DNA from: Clostridia bacterium
GTDB taxonomy: Bacteria > Bacillota > Clostridia > Oscillospirales > CAG-272
Direction of reading: 5' to 3'
DNA length: 64,000 nucleotides
NCBI GenBank assembly: GCA_017503105.1
Contig: JAFVTS010000010.1
Coordinates: 1 to 64,000 of the forward strand
Shown: positions 38,735 to 46,069 of the stretch, piece by piece
Position numbering within the stretch: position 1 is the first letter of the stretch
How the letters are laid out: every line of letters begins with the position of its first letter
Made by a program: the position numbers and the translations under genes
The notes under the pieces: generated by a model
What the model was told of the DNA's origin: nothing
Databases searched by the model: none
The model's input: only the letters and a program-made list of their open reading frames with translations

Positions 38735-39898
38735 TCAGTTAGAAGAATTTTCTTTAAGCTTTATGGGAAGAACTATGTAGATATAATCAAAGTCCTCACT
38801 CTTCTCGGCAGCCTCTATCGTAATAGCAAGCGTGGGACTCTTCATACCGAGAACTATATTTTCACCCTCGGCAACTCTGACGCTGTTCATTATATAACGG
38901 CAGTTGAATCCCATCTCAATGTCGCTTCCCTCGTGGACGCATTCTATCTCGTCCTTTACACGGCCGTTTACGGAAGTGGAATTTATATGGAATATCTGAT
39001 CCTCCGCCTTTATCTTTACGTATCCCATATCGCTTCCCTTTATCTTCTCGTCGGCTATTATATTAGCTCTTTCAAGAGAGTCAATAAGCTTTTCCTTATC
39101 TATCGTAACGATAATATCGTTTTCCTTAGGTATGATCCTGTTATAATCTATATACTCGCTGTCGATGGTTCTCGTAAAGAATATCGTTTCTCCCTTTCTT
39201 ACTATCGCGTGTTTTCTTGAAACGTATATCTTTACCTTTTCGTTTTCGCCGTCAAGAAGAATTTTTGAAAGCTCGGGAAGTGCGTGACCCGGAATTATAA
39301 GGCTTATATCATCAAAATTACTGTCGCCTATTGAATAAATTTCACACTTAGCGGTGCATTTTGAAAGTATAAACGTATTGCAGGAAACTACCTCAAGAGT
39401 ATTTCCTTTTATTTTAAAGAAAGCTCCGCAAAGCATCTGCCTCGTAGATTGATCGGCAACGGAGTGAATTACCTTTCCTATCATCTTGGCAACGATGTCA
39501 CTGTCTATCTCAAATCCCTTATCCGTTACAAGATCGGGGAAGGAGGGGAAATCCTCACCCTTCATACAGGACATAGAGAACGAAGCTCTTCCGCTTCTTA
39601 TATAACAGTTATAAGAGCCGTCTATTTCTATCTCTATCTCATCTTCCGAAAGAGATCTTACGGCTTGCATAAGTCTTGTGGCGTTTATTATGTACTTGCC
39701 GCCCTCCTCGATCGATTCCGCGTCTACGGTTATTCTTATACCCTTAGTCATATCGTAAGAGGAAATCCTTATTTTGTCGTCTTCCGTAGTTTCTATAAGA
39801 AAGCCCTCTATGTTGGTTATGGTGTTTTTCTTTGAAACCGTTCCCATAGCGGTCATAAGCGCGTCTGTGAATACGTCTCTTTTAACTGTTATTTTCAT
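38735..39898 (-). CDS. dnaN: DNA polymerase III beta sliding clamp
   Basis: 387 residues. The clamp dimer encircles DNA and tethers the polymerase. Three repeats of the clamp fold are apparent; the start MKITVKRDVFTDALMTAM and the C-terminal IYIVLPIKLKEN segment fit the family, although the classic PMR ending is replaced by PIKL. The ATG follows AGGAGG by six bases. It lies between dnaA and recF on the minus strand, separated from dnaA by an AT-rich 257-base gap that may hold the unwinding element. Confidence 0.95.
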   Translation of the reverse strand: MKITVKRDVFTDALMTAMGTVSKKNTITNIEGFLIETTEDDKIRISSYDMTKGIRITVDAESIEEGGKYIINATRLMQAVRSLSEDEIEIEIDGSYNCYIRSGRASFSMSCMKGEDFPSFPDLVTDKGFEIDSDIVAKMIGKVIHSVADQSTRQMLCGAFFKIKGNTLEVVSCNTFILSKCTAKCEIYSIGDSNFDDISLIIPGHALPELSKILLDGENEKVKIYVSRKHAIVRKGETIFFTRTIDSEYIDYNRIIPKENDIIVTIDKEKLIDSLERANIIADEKIKGSDMGYVKIKAEDQIFHINSTSVNGRVKDEIECVHEGSDIEMGFNCRYIMNSVRVAEGENIVLGMKSPTLAITIEAAEKSEDFDYIYIVLPIKLKENSSN

Positions 39899-40155
39899 TT
39901 TTTAACTTCCTCCTGTGTGTTTTTTCGGCGAAGCCGTAAAGAATAAATATAATTATATAGGTTGTTGATATTGTTGTAGTGTGTGTCTAAATTGTTTAAA
40001 ACTCATTTTTCTGTTGATTTTGTTCACTTTTTCGGTCTTTAATTTAAACATTTTCTTTGTTCATTTGCGTTTTTAAAAAGATGATTTTTAATGAACAAAA
40101 ATATAAACGTGTATTAAACAGGGTTTTATAAACAATTAAACAAAAAATTGTTGAA
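39899..40155. other. AT-rich dnaA-dnaN gap, candidate oriC
   Basis: Very AT-rich, without a gene. TTTGTTCA occurs twice on the plus strand (near 40018 and 40058) and once inverted (near 40092). No TTATCCACA box was found. The position between dnaA and dnaN is a known oriC location in Bacillota, so assignment rests on context. Confidence 0.45.
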
Positions 40156-41592
40156 TTATTTTATATCCTTAACTTCTTTAATGAGAGCTAATATTTCAGC
40201 CTCTTTATTTTTAACCGTTCTCATCATAAGATCCACTTTTTCAAGAGAATATATCATAGTAGAGTGATTACGTCCTCCGAGTGCCTGTCCTATCTCATCA
40301 AGAGTAAGCGTGGTTATACTCTTAATAATATGAGCGGCAACTTGCCTTGCGTTAGTAATGGTTCCCGTTTTCTTTTTTGATTTTATGTCCTCTACCGAAA
40401 CGCCGTAGTGCTTGCTTACTATCGAAAGTATTCTCTCCACCATAATATCGGGAGGAATATTACCTGGGTCAACAACGGAAATAGCCTCGTCTATTACCGA
40501 TTTTGTTATCTCCGTGCCCGAGAAGGTCTTCATAGCGTAGAGCTTCGTTATAACACCCTCAATCTGTCTTATGTTGGATATAAGCCTCTCCGCTATGTAA
40601 TAAACGAGATTTTGCGGTATCTCAAGCCCGAGCGCTTTAGCTTTTTTAAGTATTATAGCGCTCCTAAGCTCGATATTAGGCGGCTGAACGTCAACTATAA
40701 GACCCATTTCAAAACGAGTATGAAGTCTGTCCGTCAGAGGCTTTATTTCCTTCGGTGGACGGTCTGAGGTAAGAACTATTTGCTTTTCACTCTCATAAAG
40801 AATGGTGATCGTATTGAATATCTCTTCCTGCATAGATTCTTTTCTTGCAATAGACTGTATATCGTCTATCAGAAGAACGTCTGCGGAACGATATTTTTCC
40901 TTAAATAAATAGGTGGAGTTGGTATTTATTGAAATAATAAGCTCGTTTAAAAATTCCTCGCATTTTTTGTAGATTATCTTAAGCTCCGGGTTGTTTTTTC
41001 TCAAGTGATTTATAATAGCGTAAAGAAGGTGAGTTTTACCAAGACCCGAGTTTCCGTGGATAAAGAGAGGGTTGAACTGATTTGAAGACGGCTCCGTAGC
41101 AACGGCGAAGCACGCCGCCTTAGCAAATTTATTAGAATCACCTTCTATGAAATTATCAAACGTATACTGCTCTATCAGCGACTTTTTATCGGTGTTGTTT
41201 CCTTTCAGAAAATCGCTGATCATCTCAGACTTTTTCTCTTCCTCCAAGCGCTCCCGCTCTTGCTCCTCGGGTGTCTTTACGGGAGTTCTTTTTATTTCGT
41301 CTATATAAGAGGGAACGAGCGGAAAATCCTTCTCGGGATCCTTTTCGCTTTCTATTTTTATGTTTACGCTAAATCCGATAACTTCCTCAAGAGTTTGCTC
41401 TATTACGGTGCCGTATTTTTGAACGAGTATCTTCTTTTTCAGAGGCGACGGAGCTAAAAAAACAGCCTCTTGCTCACTTAACGAAACAAGCTTTAAATTT
41501 CCGAACCAAAGATTGAATATCGATTTAGAGGTGTTAAGCTTTTGCTCTATGAGATTCAAAAATTCATTCAGTATATCCGAAAGTTCGTCCAT
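40156..41592 (-). CDS. dnaA: chromosomal replication initiator DnaA
   Basis: 478 residues from the ATG at 41592, nine bases after AAAGGAG; a TTG three codons earlier abuts the ribosome site and is rejected. DnaA opens the origin. Domain I starts at the N-terminus, the AAA+ domain has Walker A GNSGLGKT near 178-185, LLIDDIQSIARKE near 240 and the arginine-rich TSDRPPKEI near 273. Domain IV carries NARQVAAHII and GGRNHSTMIYS, where most DnaA proteins have GGRDHTTV: the aspartate and second threonine that contact the DnaA box are replaced by N and S. This may alter box preference. Confidence 0.97.
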   Translation of the reverse strand: MDELSDILNEFLNLIEQKLNTSKSIFNLWFGNLKLVSLSEQEAVFLAPSPLKKKILVQKYGTVIEQTLEEVIGFSVNIKIESEKDPEKDFPLVPSYIDEIKRTPVKTPEEQERERLEEEKKSEMISDFLKGNNTDKKSLIEQYTFDNFIEGDSNKFAKAACFAVATEPSSNQFNPLFIHGNSGLGKTHLLYAIINHLRKNNPELKIIYKKCEEFLNELIISINTNSTYLFKEKYRSADVLLIDDIQSIARKESMQEEIFNTITILYESEKQIVLTSDRPPKEIKPLTDRLHTRFEMGLIVDVQPPNIELRSAIILKKAKALGLEIPQNLVYYIAERLISNIRQIEGVITKLYAMKTFSGTEITKSVIDEAISVVDPGNIPPDIMVERILSIVSKHYGVSVEDIKSKKKTGTITNARQVAAHIIKSITTLTLDEIGQALGGRNHSTMIYSLEKVDLMMRTVKNKEAEILALIKEVKDIK

Positions 41593-41657
41593 CTTAATCA
41601 ACTCCTTTATCGGGTAATTTAAAATATTTTATATACTAATAGTAAAAGTTATAATAT

Positions 41658-41686
41658 ATTATAACATAAAATAAATAAAAAAGCAA
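41658..41686 (-). promoter_or_regulatory. candidate dnaA promoter
   Basis: Minus strand TTGCTT (41681-41686), 17-base spacer, TATAAT (41658-41663). The 180-base gap upstream of dnaA is otherwise AT-rich. Confidence 0.55.
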
Positions 41687-41774
41687 GGAAAAAACGGAAA
41701 AATATACTTTTCCGTTTATATAAAAATGTTAATTTTTTATAAATTTTAAATAATAAACGCGCGTGCGTGATGTT

Positions 41775-42140
41775 TTACATTCTTTTCGTTTTACTTCTGA
41801 AGATAACGGACGCCAAAAATCCGAGTACCAAAGCAGCAGTTATTCCCAAAGCGGAAGCCGAAAGTCCTCCTTCGAGAATACCTATAATTCCCTTTTCGTT
41901 GACGGCTTCAAAAACGCCTCTTCCTATATTTGCGCCGAAGCCTATAAGGGGAAGGGACGCGCCGCAGCCGAAAATATCAAAGAGCGGCTCGTATATTCCG
42001 ACCGCGTAGAGAAAAACGCCGAGGCAAACGTAAATTACCAATATCCTCGCGGGAGTCAATCGCGTAAGGTCGATGAGAAGCTGAGCCAAAAAGCAAAGCG
42101 CACCGCCGAGAATAAAAACCAAAATTAAATTATGCTCCAT
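41775..42140 (-). CDS. spoVAE: stage V sporulation protein AE
   Basis: 121 residues, a hydrophobic protein with about four membrane helices, beginning MEHNLILVFILGGALCFLAQLLIDLTRLTPARILV and containing PLIGFGANIGRGV near 65, all typical of SpoVAE. With SpoVAC and SpoVAD it forms the channel that moves Ca-dipicolinate into the forespore and out at germination. AAGGAG is at the right distance from the ATG. It is the last gene of the spoVAC-AD-AE set, 21 bases after spoVAD. Confidence 0.93.
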   Translation of the reverse strand: MEHNLILVFILGGALCFLAQLLIDLTRLTPARILVIYVCLGVFLYAVGIYEPLFDIFGCGASLPLIGFGANIGRGVFEAVNEKGIIGILEGGLSASALGITAALVLGFLASVIFRSKTKRM

Positions 42141-42161
42141 AAGATCTCCTTTTTATTTTTA

Positions 42162-43160
42162 TTATTCCCTTTCGATTCTCAGGGCGGGAGCTATTCCGAG
42201 TATATTCTGACCTTGCAGGGTAGTAGTGGAGTTCATAAGAGCACCCGTTGACATAAAGAGAACTCTTTTCAGTTTTCTTTCTTCGAGCATTGGGAGAAAG
42301 TGGCAGGCAAGGACGGAGGCTGAGGTGCCGCAGCCCGAGGCTCCCGAGTGAGCGTCCTGCTTCTTATCATCGTAGAGCAAAAGAGCCGAATCTTTATGAA
42401 TAGATGAAAGATAAGGGTCCTTTTTTGATAAAAGCTCGTGCAAAAGAGAGGTGCCGCAATATCCGAGATCTCCCGTTATAATAAGGTCAAATTCTCTCGG
42501 AGAAATTTCGGAGCTTTCAAAATAATTTATAACGGTATCAGCCGCAGCGAAAGCCATAGCGGGACCCATATTCGAAGCGTCGCTCGTCGCGCCGTCAACT
42601 ATTCTTCCGACCAAAAAATCGCGTATTTTTACACGTCCCGCGTTCCTACCAAGCAAAAAAGCGCCGGCTGCCGTCGCGGTCCACTGTGCCGTCATAGCTC
42701 TCTGTCCGCCGTATTCAAGAGGTGTTCTGAACTGTCTTTCCGCCGTGGCGTTATGAGATGAGGTAACGGCGGCGCAAACGTCAAGCTCCTCGTGAGAGTC
42801 CATAAAAGCCGAGAGGGAGAGAAGAGATTCCGCGCAGGTGGAGCAAGCTCCGTAAAGTCCGAGAAACGGAACGGAGAAGGAATGAAGACCGAGCGCCGTG
42901 GCGGCACATTGATTCTGAAGGTCGCCCGCGGCTATCAGGGTAAGGTCAAGGTTTGAGATACCCGCTTTTTTAAGTGCGATGTTAAGGCATATCCTCGCCA
43001 TCTCCCCCTCGGCAAGCTCCCAGGTCTTTTGACCGAAAAGGTCGCTCGTGTCGCAAAAATCAAATTTATTACCTAAAGGGCCGCGCGATTCCTCAAGACC
43101 GCCGCACGAGGCGGCACAAATAAAGCCAATATCGTTTTTAATTTGAACTATTCGCTGCAT
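42162..43160 (-). CDS. spoVAD: stage V sporulation protein AD
   Basis: 332 residues. SpoVAD has a thiolase-like fold, binds dipicolinic acid and sits on the SpoVA channel. Features: VGFICAASCGGLEESRGPLGNKFDF-like N-terminal block, LIAAGDLQNQCAATALGLHSFSVPFLGLYGACSTCAESL with a cysteine at the thiolase position near 107, and TTLQGQNILGIAPALRIER at the end. It starts one base after the spoVAC stop. Confidence 0.94.
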   Translation of the reverse strand: MQRIVQIKNDIGFICAASCGGLEESRGPLGNKFDFCDTSDLFGQKTWELAEGEMARICLNIALKKAGISNLDLTLIAAGDLQNQCAATALGLHSFSVPFLGLYGACSTCAESLLSLSAFMDSHEELDVCAAVTSSHNATAERQFRTPLEYGGQRAMTAQWTATAAGAFLLGRNAGRVKIRDFLVGRIVDGATSDASNMGPAMAFAAADTVINYFESSEISPREFDLIITGDLGYCGTSLLHELLSKKDPYLSSIHKDSALLLYDDKKQDAHSGASGCGTSASVLACHFLPMLEERKLKRVLFMSTGALMNSTTTLQGQNILGIAPALRIERE

Positions 43161-43161
43161 T

Positions 43162-43608
43162 TTATCCTCCGATAAGGGAATAGACGTAGTAAATTACACC
43201 GTAGATAACGCCCGACAAAAGGCCGAAAATTATAACGGGTCCCGCCACGGTGAATATTTTTGCCCCGACTCCAAGTACGTATCCTTCGCTTGCCGAGTCC
43301 ATAGCCTCGCTCGTTACGGCGTTGGAAAATCCCGACACGGGAACGAGAGTTCCCGCACCCGTAAAGCGCGCTATTTTATCAAAAACACCAATGCCCGTGA
43401 GAAGCGACGCTATAAAAATTACCGAAAGGGTAACCAGACTTACGGAAGTTTTTTCTTCCGCGCCGAAGAAAACGTAGACTTTAAGCAAGACCTCGCCAAA
43501 AAGACAGATAAGTCCGCCAAAAAAGAACGCTCGCAGTGAATTTTTTAACACGGGTGAGGACTTAGAGTGCTTTTTTATCAGTTTTTTCTTTTCTTCTTCA
43601 GACATCAT
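43162..43608 (-). CDS. spoVAC: stage V sporulation protein AC
   Basis: 148 residues, membrane protein with four helices and the family blocks PVLKNSLRAFFFGGLICLFGEVL and GVFDKIARFTGAGTLVPVSGFSNAVTSEAMDSASEGYVLGVGAKIF. SpoVAC is the mechanosensitive channel subunit for dipicolinate. Two ATGs are adjacent (43608, 43605) and the ribosome site GCAGGT is weak. It heads the spoVAC-AD-AE unit next to dnaA. The 5' end of the gene encodes a dispersed word on the opposite strand. Confidence 0.93.
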   Translation of the reverse strand: MMSEEEKKKLIKKHSKSSPVLKNSLRAFFFGGLICLFGEVLLKVYVFFGAEEKTSVSLVTLSVIFIASLLTGIGVFDKIARFTGAGTLVPVSGFSNAVTSEAMDSASEGYVLGVGAKIFTVAGPVIIFGLLSGVIYGVIYYVYSLIGG

Positions 43609-43646
43609 TTTTTAAAATACCTGCCAAAAAGTTAATTAAAGTTTAC
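43548..43646. repeat. dispersed word and palindrome at the spoVAC 5' end
   Basis: TTAACACGGGTGAGG (core 43548-43555) in the first codons of spoVAC and GTTAATTAAAGTTTAC (43631-43646) just upstream of its start. Confidence 0.45.
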
Positions 43647-43724
43647 AAAAATCGCGGCTTGTTTTCCTTAGATCGCGCGATTTTCCCATATTTATTTTCT
43701 GTCGGTAAAAATAAAATATACGTA

Positions 43725-43753
43725 TTGATTTTTTTTAAAATCTATTGTATAAT
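43725..43753 (+). promoter_or_regulatory. sigma-A type promoter for pyrR
   Basis: TTGATT (43725-43730), 17-base spacer, TATAAT (43748-43753). The implied leader is only about 28 bases, leaving no room for a PyrR attenuator. Confidence 0.7.
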
Positions 43754-43788
43754 AGTTATATAAATAAATGAAAGGAGCCGTGCTTCCT

Positions 43789-44325
43789 TTGAAAATAAAA
43801 GCAAGTATAATGGATTCTCCCGCCGTCGGAAGAGCGATAAAGCGTCTTGCGCACGAGATAGTAGAGAAGAATAACGGGACTGACGACGTCGTAATAGTAG
43901 GCATATTAAAGCGCGGATCTTACATAGCGAGCCGACTTGCGGAGAAGATATACGAGATAGAGGGGACGAGAGTTCCCGTCGGTGATATGGATATCAGCTT
44001 TTACAGGGACGATCTTGGAAGAAACGTGCAGCCCGTCGTAAACAACACCGACATACCTTTTGATATAAACGGAAAGAACGTGGTGCTGGTGGATGACGTT
44101 CTTTACACGGGCAGGACCGTCAGAGCCGCGATAGACTGTCTTTTCAGAATGGGCAGGGCAAGGACCGTGCAGCTCGCGGTTATGATTGACAGAGGGCTTC
44201 GAGAGCTTCCGATAAAAGCGGATTTCGTGGGAAAGAACATACCGACCTCTCACACGGAAAGAGTTGCCGTTAAAATGAGTGAGTGTGACGGTGAGGATCT
44301 GGTATTCATTTATGAAAACGATTAA
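43789..44325 (+). CDS. pyrR: PyrR: pyr attenuation protein / uracil phosphoribosyltransferase
   Basis: 178 residues from TTG at 43789, with AAAGGAG eleven bases upstream. An ATG at 43768 lies before the ribosome site, close to the transcription start, so it is rejected; the TTG also gives the family-like N-terminus MKIKASIMDSPAVGRAIKRLAHEI. The PRPP-binding loop VVLVDDVLYTGRTVRAA lies near 97-113. In Bacillus PyrR binds pyr mRNA when UMP is high and has a minor UPRT activity. No other pyrimidine genes are nearby, so here it stands apart from a pyr operon and may be mainly a UPRT or a trans-acting regulator. Confidence 0.92.
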   Translation: MKIKASIMDSPAVGRAIKRLAHEIVEKNNGTDDVVIVGILKRGSYIASRLAEKIYEIEGTRVPVGDMDISFYRDDLGRNVQPVVNNTDIPFDINGKNVVLVDDVLYTGRTVRAAIDCLFRMGRARTVQLAVMIDRGLRELPIKADFVGKNIPTSHTERVAVKMSECDGEDLVFIYEND

Positions 44326-44342
44326 AAAAGAGGAGAATTAAA

Positions 44343-44726
44343 ATGCCGTATCAGCAGCTTAAGGGATACGTTCCCGAGGAAAAGGTAGAAGAAGACGTCG
44401 ACGATCACACTATGGAACCCGAAGCAGAGGAGGAATCTAACCCCAACATAACGCACGGAACGCGTCTTTGGTCTATTTTGTCCGTGATTTTTTCCGCCGT
44501 CGGAGTTATACTCGTTTTTATTCCTGCGGTCGGTATTTTCTTCGGTCTTGCGGGGATAGGATTTGCCATCGTTTCAAGAAAGAAAAACGGATATTTCTAT
44601 AACACCGACGTCGTTGGAATAGTAATAGGAGCCATAGCCGTCGCATCCTGCGGATTCTTCATTATCTACAACGCGATGAACGCCGCGGGCGCTATCCCGA
44701 GCATATTCCGTGAGCTTATAAAATAA
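44343..44726 (+). CDS. small two- to three-helix membrane protein
   Basis: 127 residues. The first 40 are acidic and probably cytosolic (VEEDVDDHTMEPEAEEESNP), followed by a paired hydrophobic block WSILSVIFSAVGVILVFIPAVGIFFGLAGIGFAIVSRKKNG (about 43-83) and a third helix near 91-115. The layout resembles DUF4190-type membrane proteins. AGGAG precedes the ATG; it starts 17 bases after pyrR and should share its promoter. Function unknown. Confidence 0.72.
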   Translation: MPYQQLKGYVPEEKVEEDVDDHTMEPEAEEESNPNITHGTRLWSILSVIFSAVGVILVFIPAVGIFFGLAGIGFAIVSRKKNGYFYNTDVVGIVIGAIAVASCGFFIIYNAMNAAGAIPSIFRELIK

Positions 44727-44760
44727 CGCTCCACAGAACTGAAATAAAAGAGCGAAAATA

Positions 44761-44808
44761 AAAAAAGGGCAGAGAATGATTTACGTGCATTCTCCGTCCT
44801 TTTTATTT
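44761..44808. terminator. Rho-independent terminator
   Basis: AAAAGGGC-GAGAATG / CATTCTC-GTCCTTTTT stem between convergent genes. Confidence 0.85.
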
Positions 44809-44819
44809 CGTTCGGTTTT

Positions 44820-45884
44820 TTATTTCGTCGGGCTTATAACCTTTTGAACGTTATTTTTATAGTCGATGCAGTCGCAGAACCAATCGGTCTTATCGCCCTC
44901 TATATCCCAGAGATAGAAGATTGTATTCTTGCAGTTATGGAACGCGTAGGTTTCGATAGTTTTGACGCTTGAGGGAATGTCTATCTTTGCAAGACTCGTG
45001 CAGCCGTTGAACGCGCCGTTTGATATTTTCTCGGTCTTGGGTGACAGCTTTACCTCGGCAAGAGAGGTGCATTCCTCAAAGACGTAGCTCGATATAACGG
45101 TCACTCCCTCGGGAATCGTTATTGATTTAAGGGAGGTACAATATCTGAAGGCAAAGCTTCCTATCTCGCGGAGCGTGTCGGGCAGGGTTATTTCCTCGAG
45201 CGTCGAGCAACCGTTGAAGGCGTCTTTCTTTATGGAAACGACGGTCCTTTTTCCTATTTTCGCGGGAATCGTAAGGCTCACGGGCTTTTCTATGTAGCCG
45301 GTAATGGCAATTTCCTTGTCGCTGATGCTTGTCCAAGAGAAGGAGCCGAAGCTTCCGCATCCCCACTCAACGTGTTCCTTGTCAGCGCTCATATCATTAC
45401 CGCTCGTGTCTGTGTACCAATATCTGTGCCAGCCCTCGGGATGAATGGATTCACAGTTCTCCTCCTCGGTGCATATATGCGGGTCGTCCGTTTCGCAAAA
45501 GACCTTGTAATTTCCGACAAGCGCGTTTTTGGATACGGATTTTATCGAAGAGGTTATCGTTATGGTCTCTATAACGCTGTTATCGTTGAAGGCGTAGGAG
45601 TTGATTCCGAGAACGGGCTTTCCGTTCCATTCCGCGGGAATGAAAACGTCCGCTTCCGTGCCGTGGTAGCCCGTAACGACGTAGAAATCGTGAACCTCGC
45701 TGAACGCAAGACCGTACGTGCCGTTGCTCGTTATAGGCTCTTCCTTTTTCTCGGGGGATAAGCCCGGAACGACTATCGGATCTCCCTCGGGCGTAACGGT
45801 AACGTCCTCCCACGAGCAAGAGAAAAGCGCGGATGTCAAAACTGCGATGACGGGAATTATAAGTAATTTTTTAAATATTTTCAT
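44820..45884 (-). CDS. BspA-type leucine-rich-repeat lipoprotein
   Basis: 354 residues. MKIFKKLLIIPVIAVLTSALFSC gives a lipoprotein signal with Cys at about 23. Residues 60-345 hold BspA/LRR_5 repeats of the form (I/L)xxI-x-(I/L)P-xx-(V/L)-xxI-xxxAFxxC-xSL, for example around LEEITLPDTLREIGSFAFRYC, with an odd Trp-rich insert near 140-180 (HPEGWHRYWYTDTSG). Such proteins are surface-exposed and often bind host or polymer ligands. It has its own promoter and is followed by a terminator, so it is a single-gene unit. Confidence 0.88.
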   Translation of the reverse strand: MKIFKKLLIIPVIAVLTSALFSCSWEDVTVTPEGDPIVVPGLSPEKKEEPITSNGTYGLAFSEVHDFYVVTGYHGTEADVFIPAEWNGKPVLGINSYAFNDNSVIETITITSSIKSVSKNALVGNYKVFCETDDPHICTEEENCESIHPEGWHRYWYTDTSGNDMSADKEHVEWGCGSFGSFSWTSISDKEIAITGYIEKPVSLTIPAKIGKRTVVSIKKDAFNGCSTLEEITLPDTLREIGSFAFRYCTSLKSITIPEGVTVISSYVFEECTSLAEVKLSPKTEKISNGAFNGCTSLAKIDIPSSVKTIETYAFHNCKNTIFYLWDIEGDKTDWFCDCIDYKNNVQKVISPTK

Positions 45885-45926
45885 AAATTACCTCGCAATT
45901 TTTATGGTAATATTTTTTCATTATAT

Positions 45927-45955
45927 ATTTTAGCACAAAAACGCGTGTTTTACAA
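45927..45955 (-). promoter_or_regulatory. promoter for the LRR lipoprotein gene
   Basis: Minus strand TTGTAA (45950-45955), 17-base spacer, TAAAAT (45927-45932). Confidence 0.6.
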
Positions 45956-45994
45956 CACTTATTTGAAAATTCCATAAAAAAACAGAAAGTAAAG

Positions 45995-46040
45995 AAAAAG
46001 AAGGACGGAAAAGCCGAAAAGCTCGCCCGTCCTCTTTTTT
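45995..46040. terminator. Rho-independent terminator after alaS
   Basis: AGGACGG / CCGTCCT stem with A- and T-runs on both sides; on the minus strand it ends the alaS transcript. Confidence 0.75.
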
Positions 46041-46069
46041 AAACGTTTATTCCGTTATTTATTTCTTTC

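Noticed and set aside
43754-43788. PyrR-binding attenuator ahead of pyrR
   Set aside because: The leader is too short and has no terminator or binding-loop sequence.
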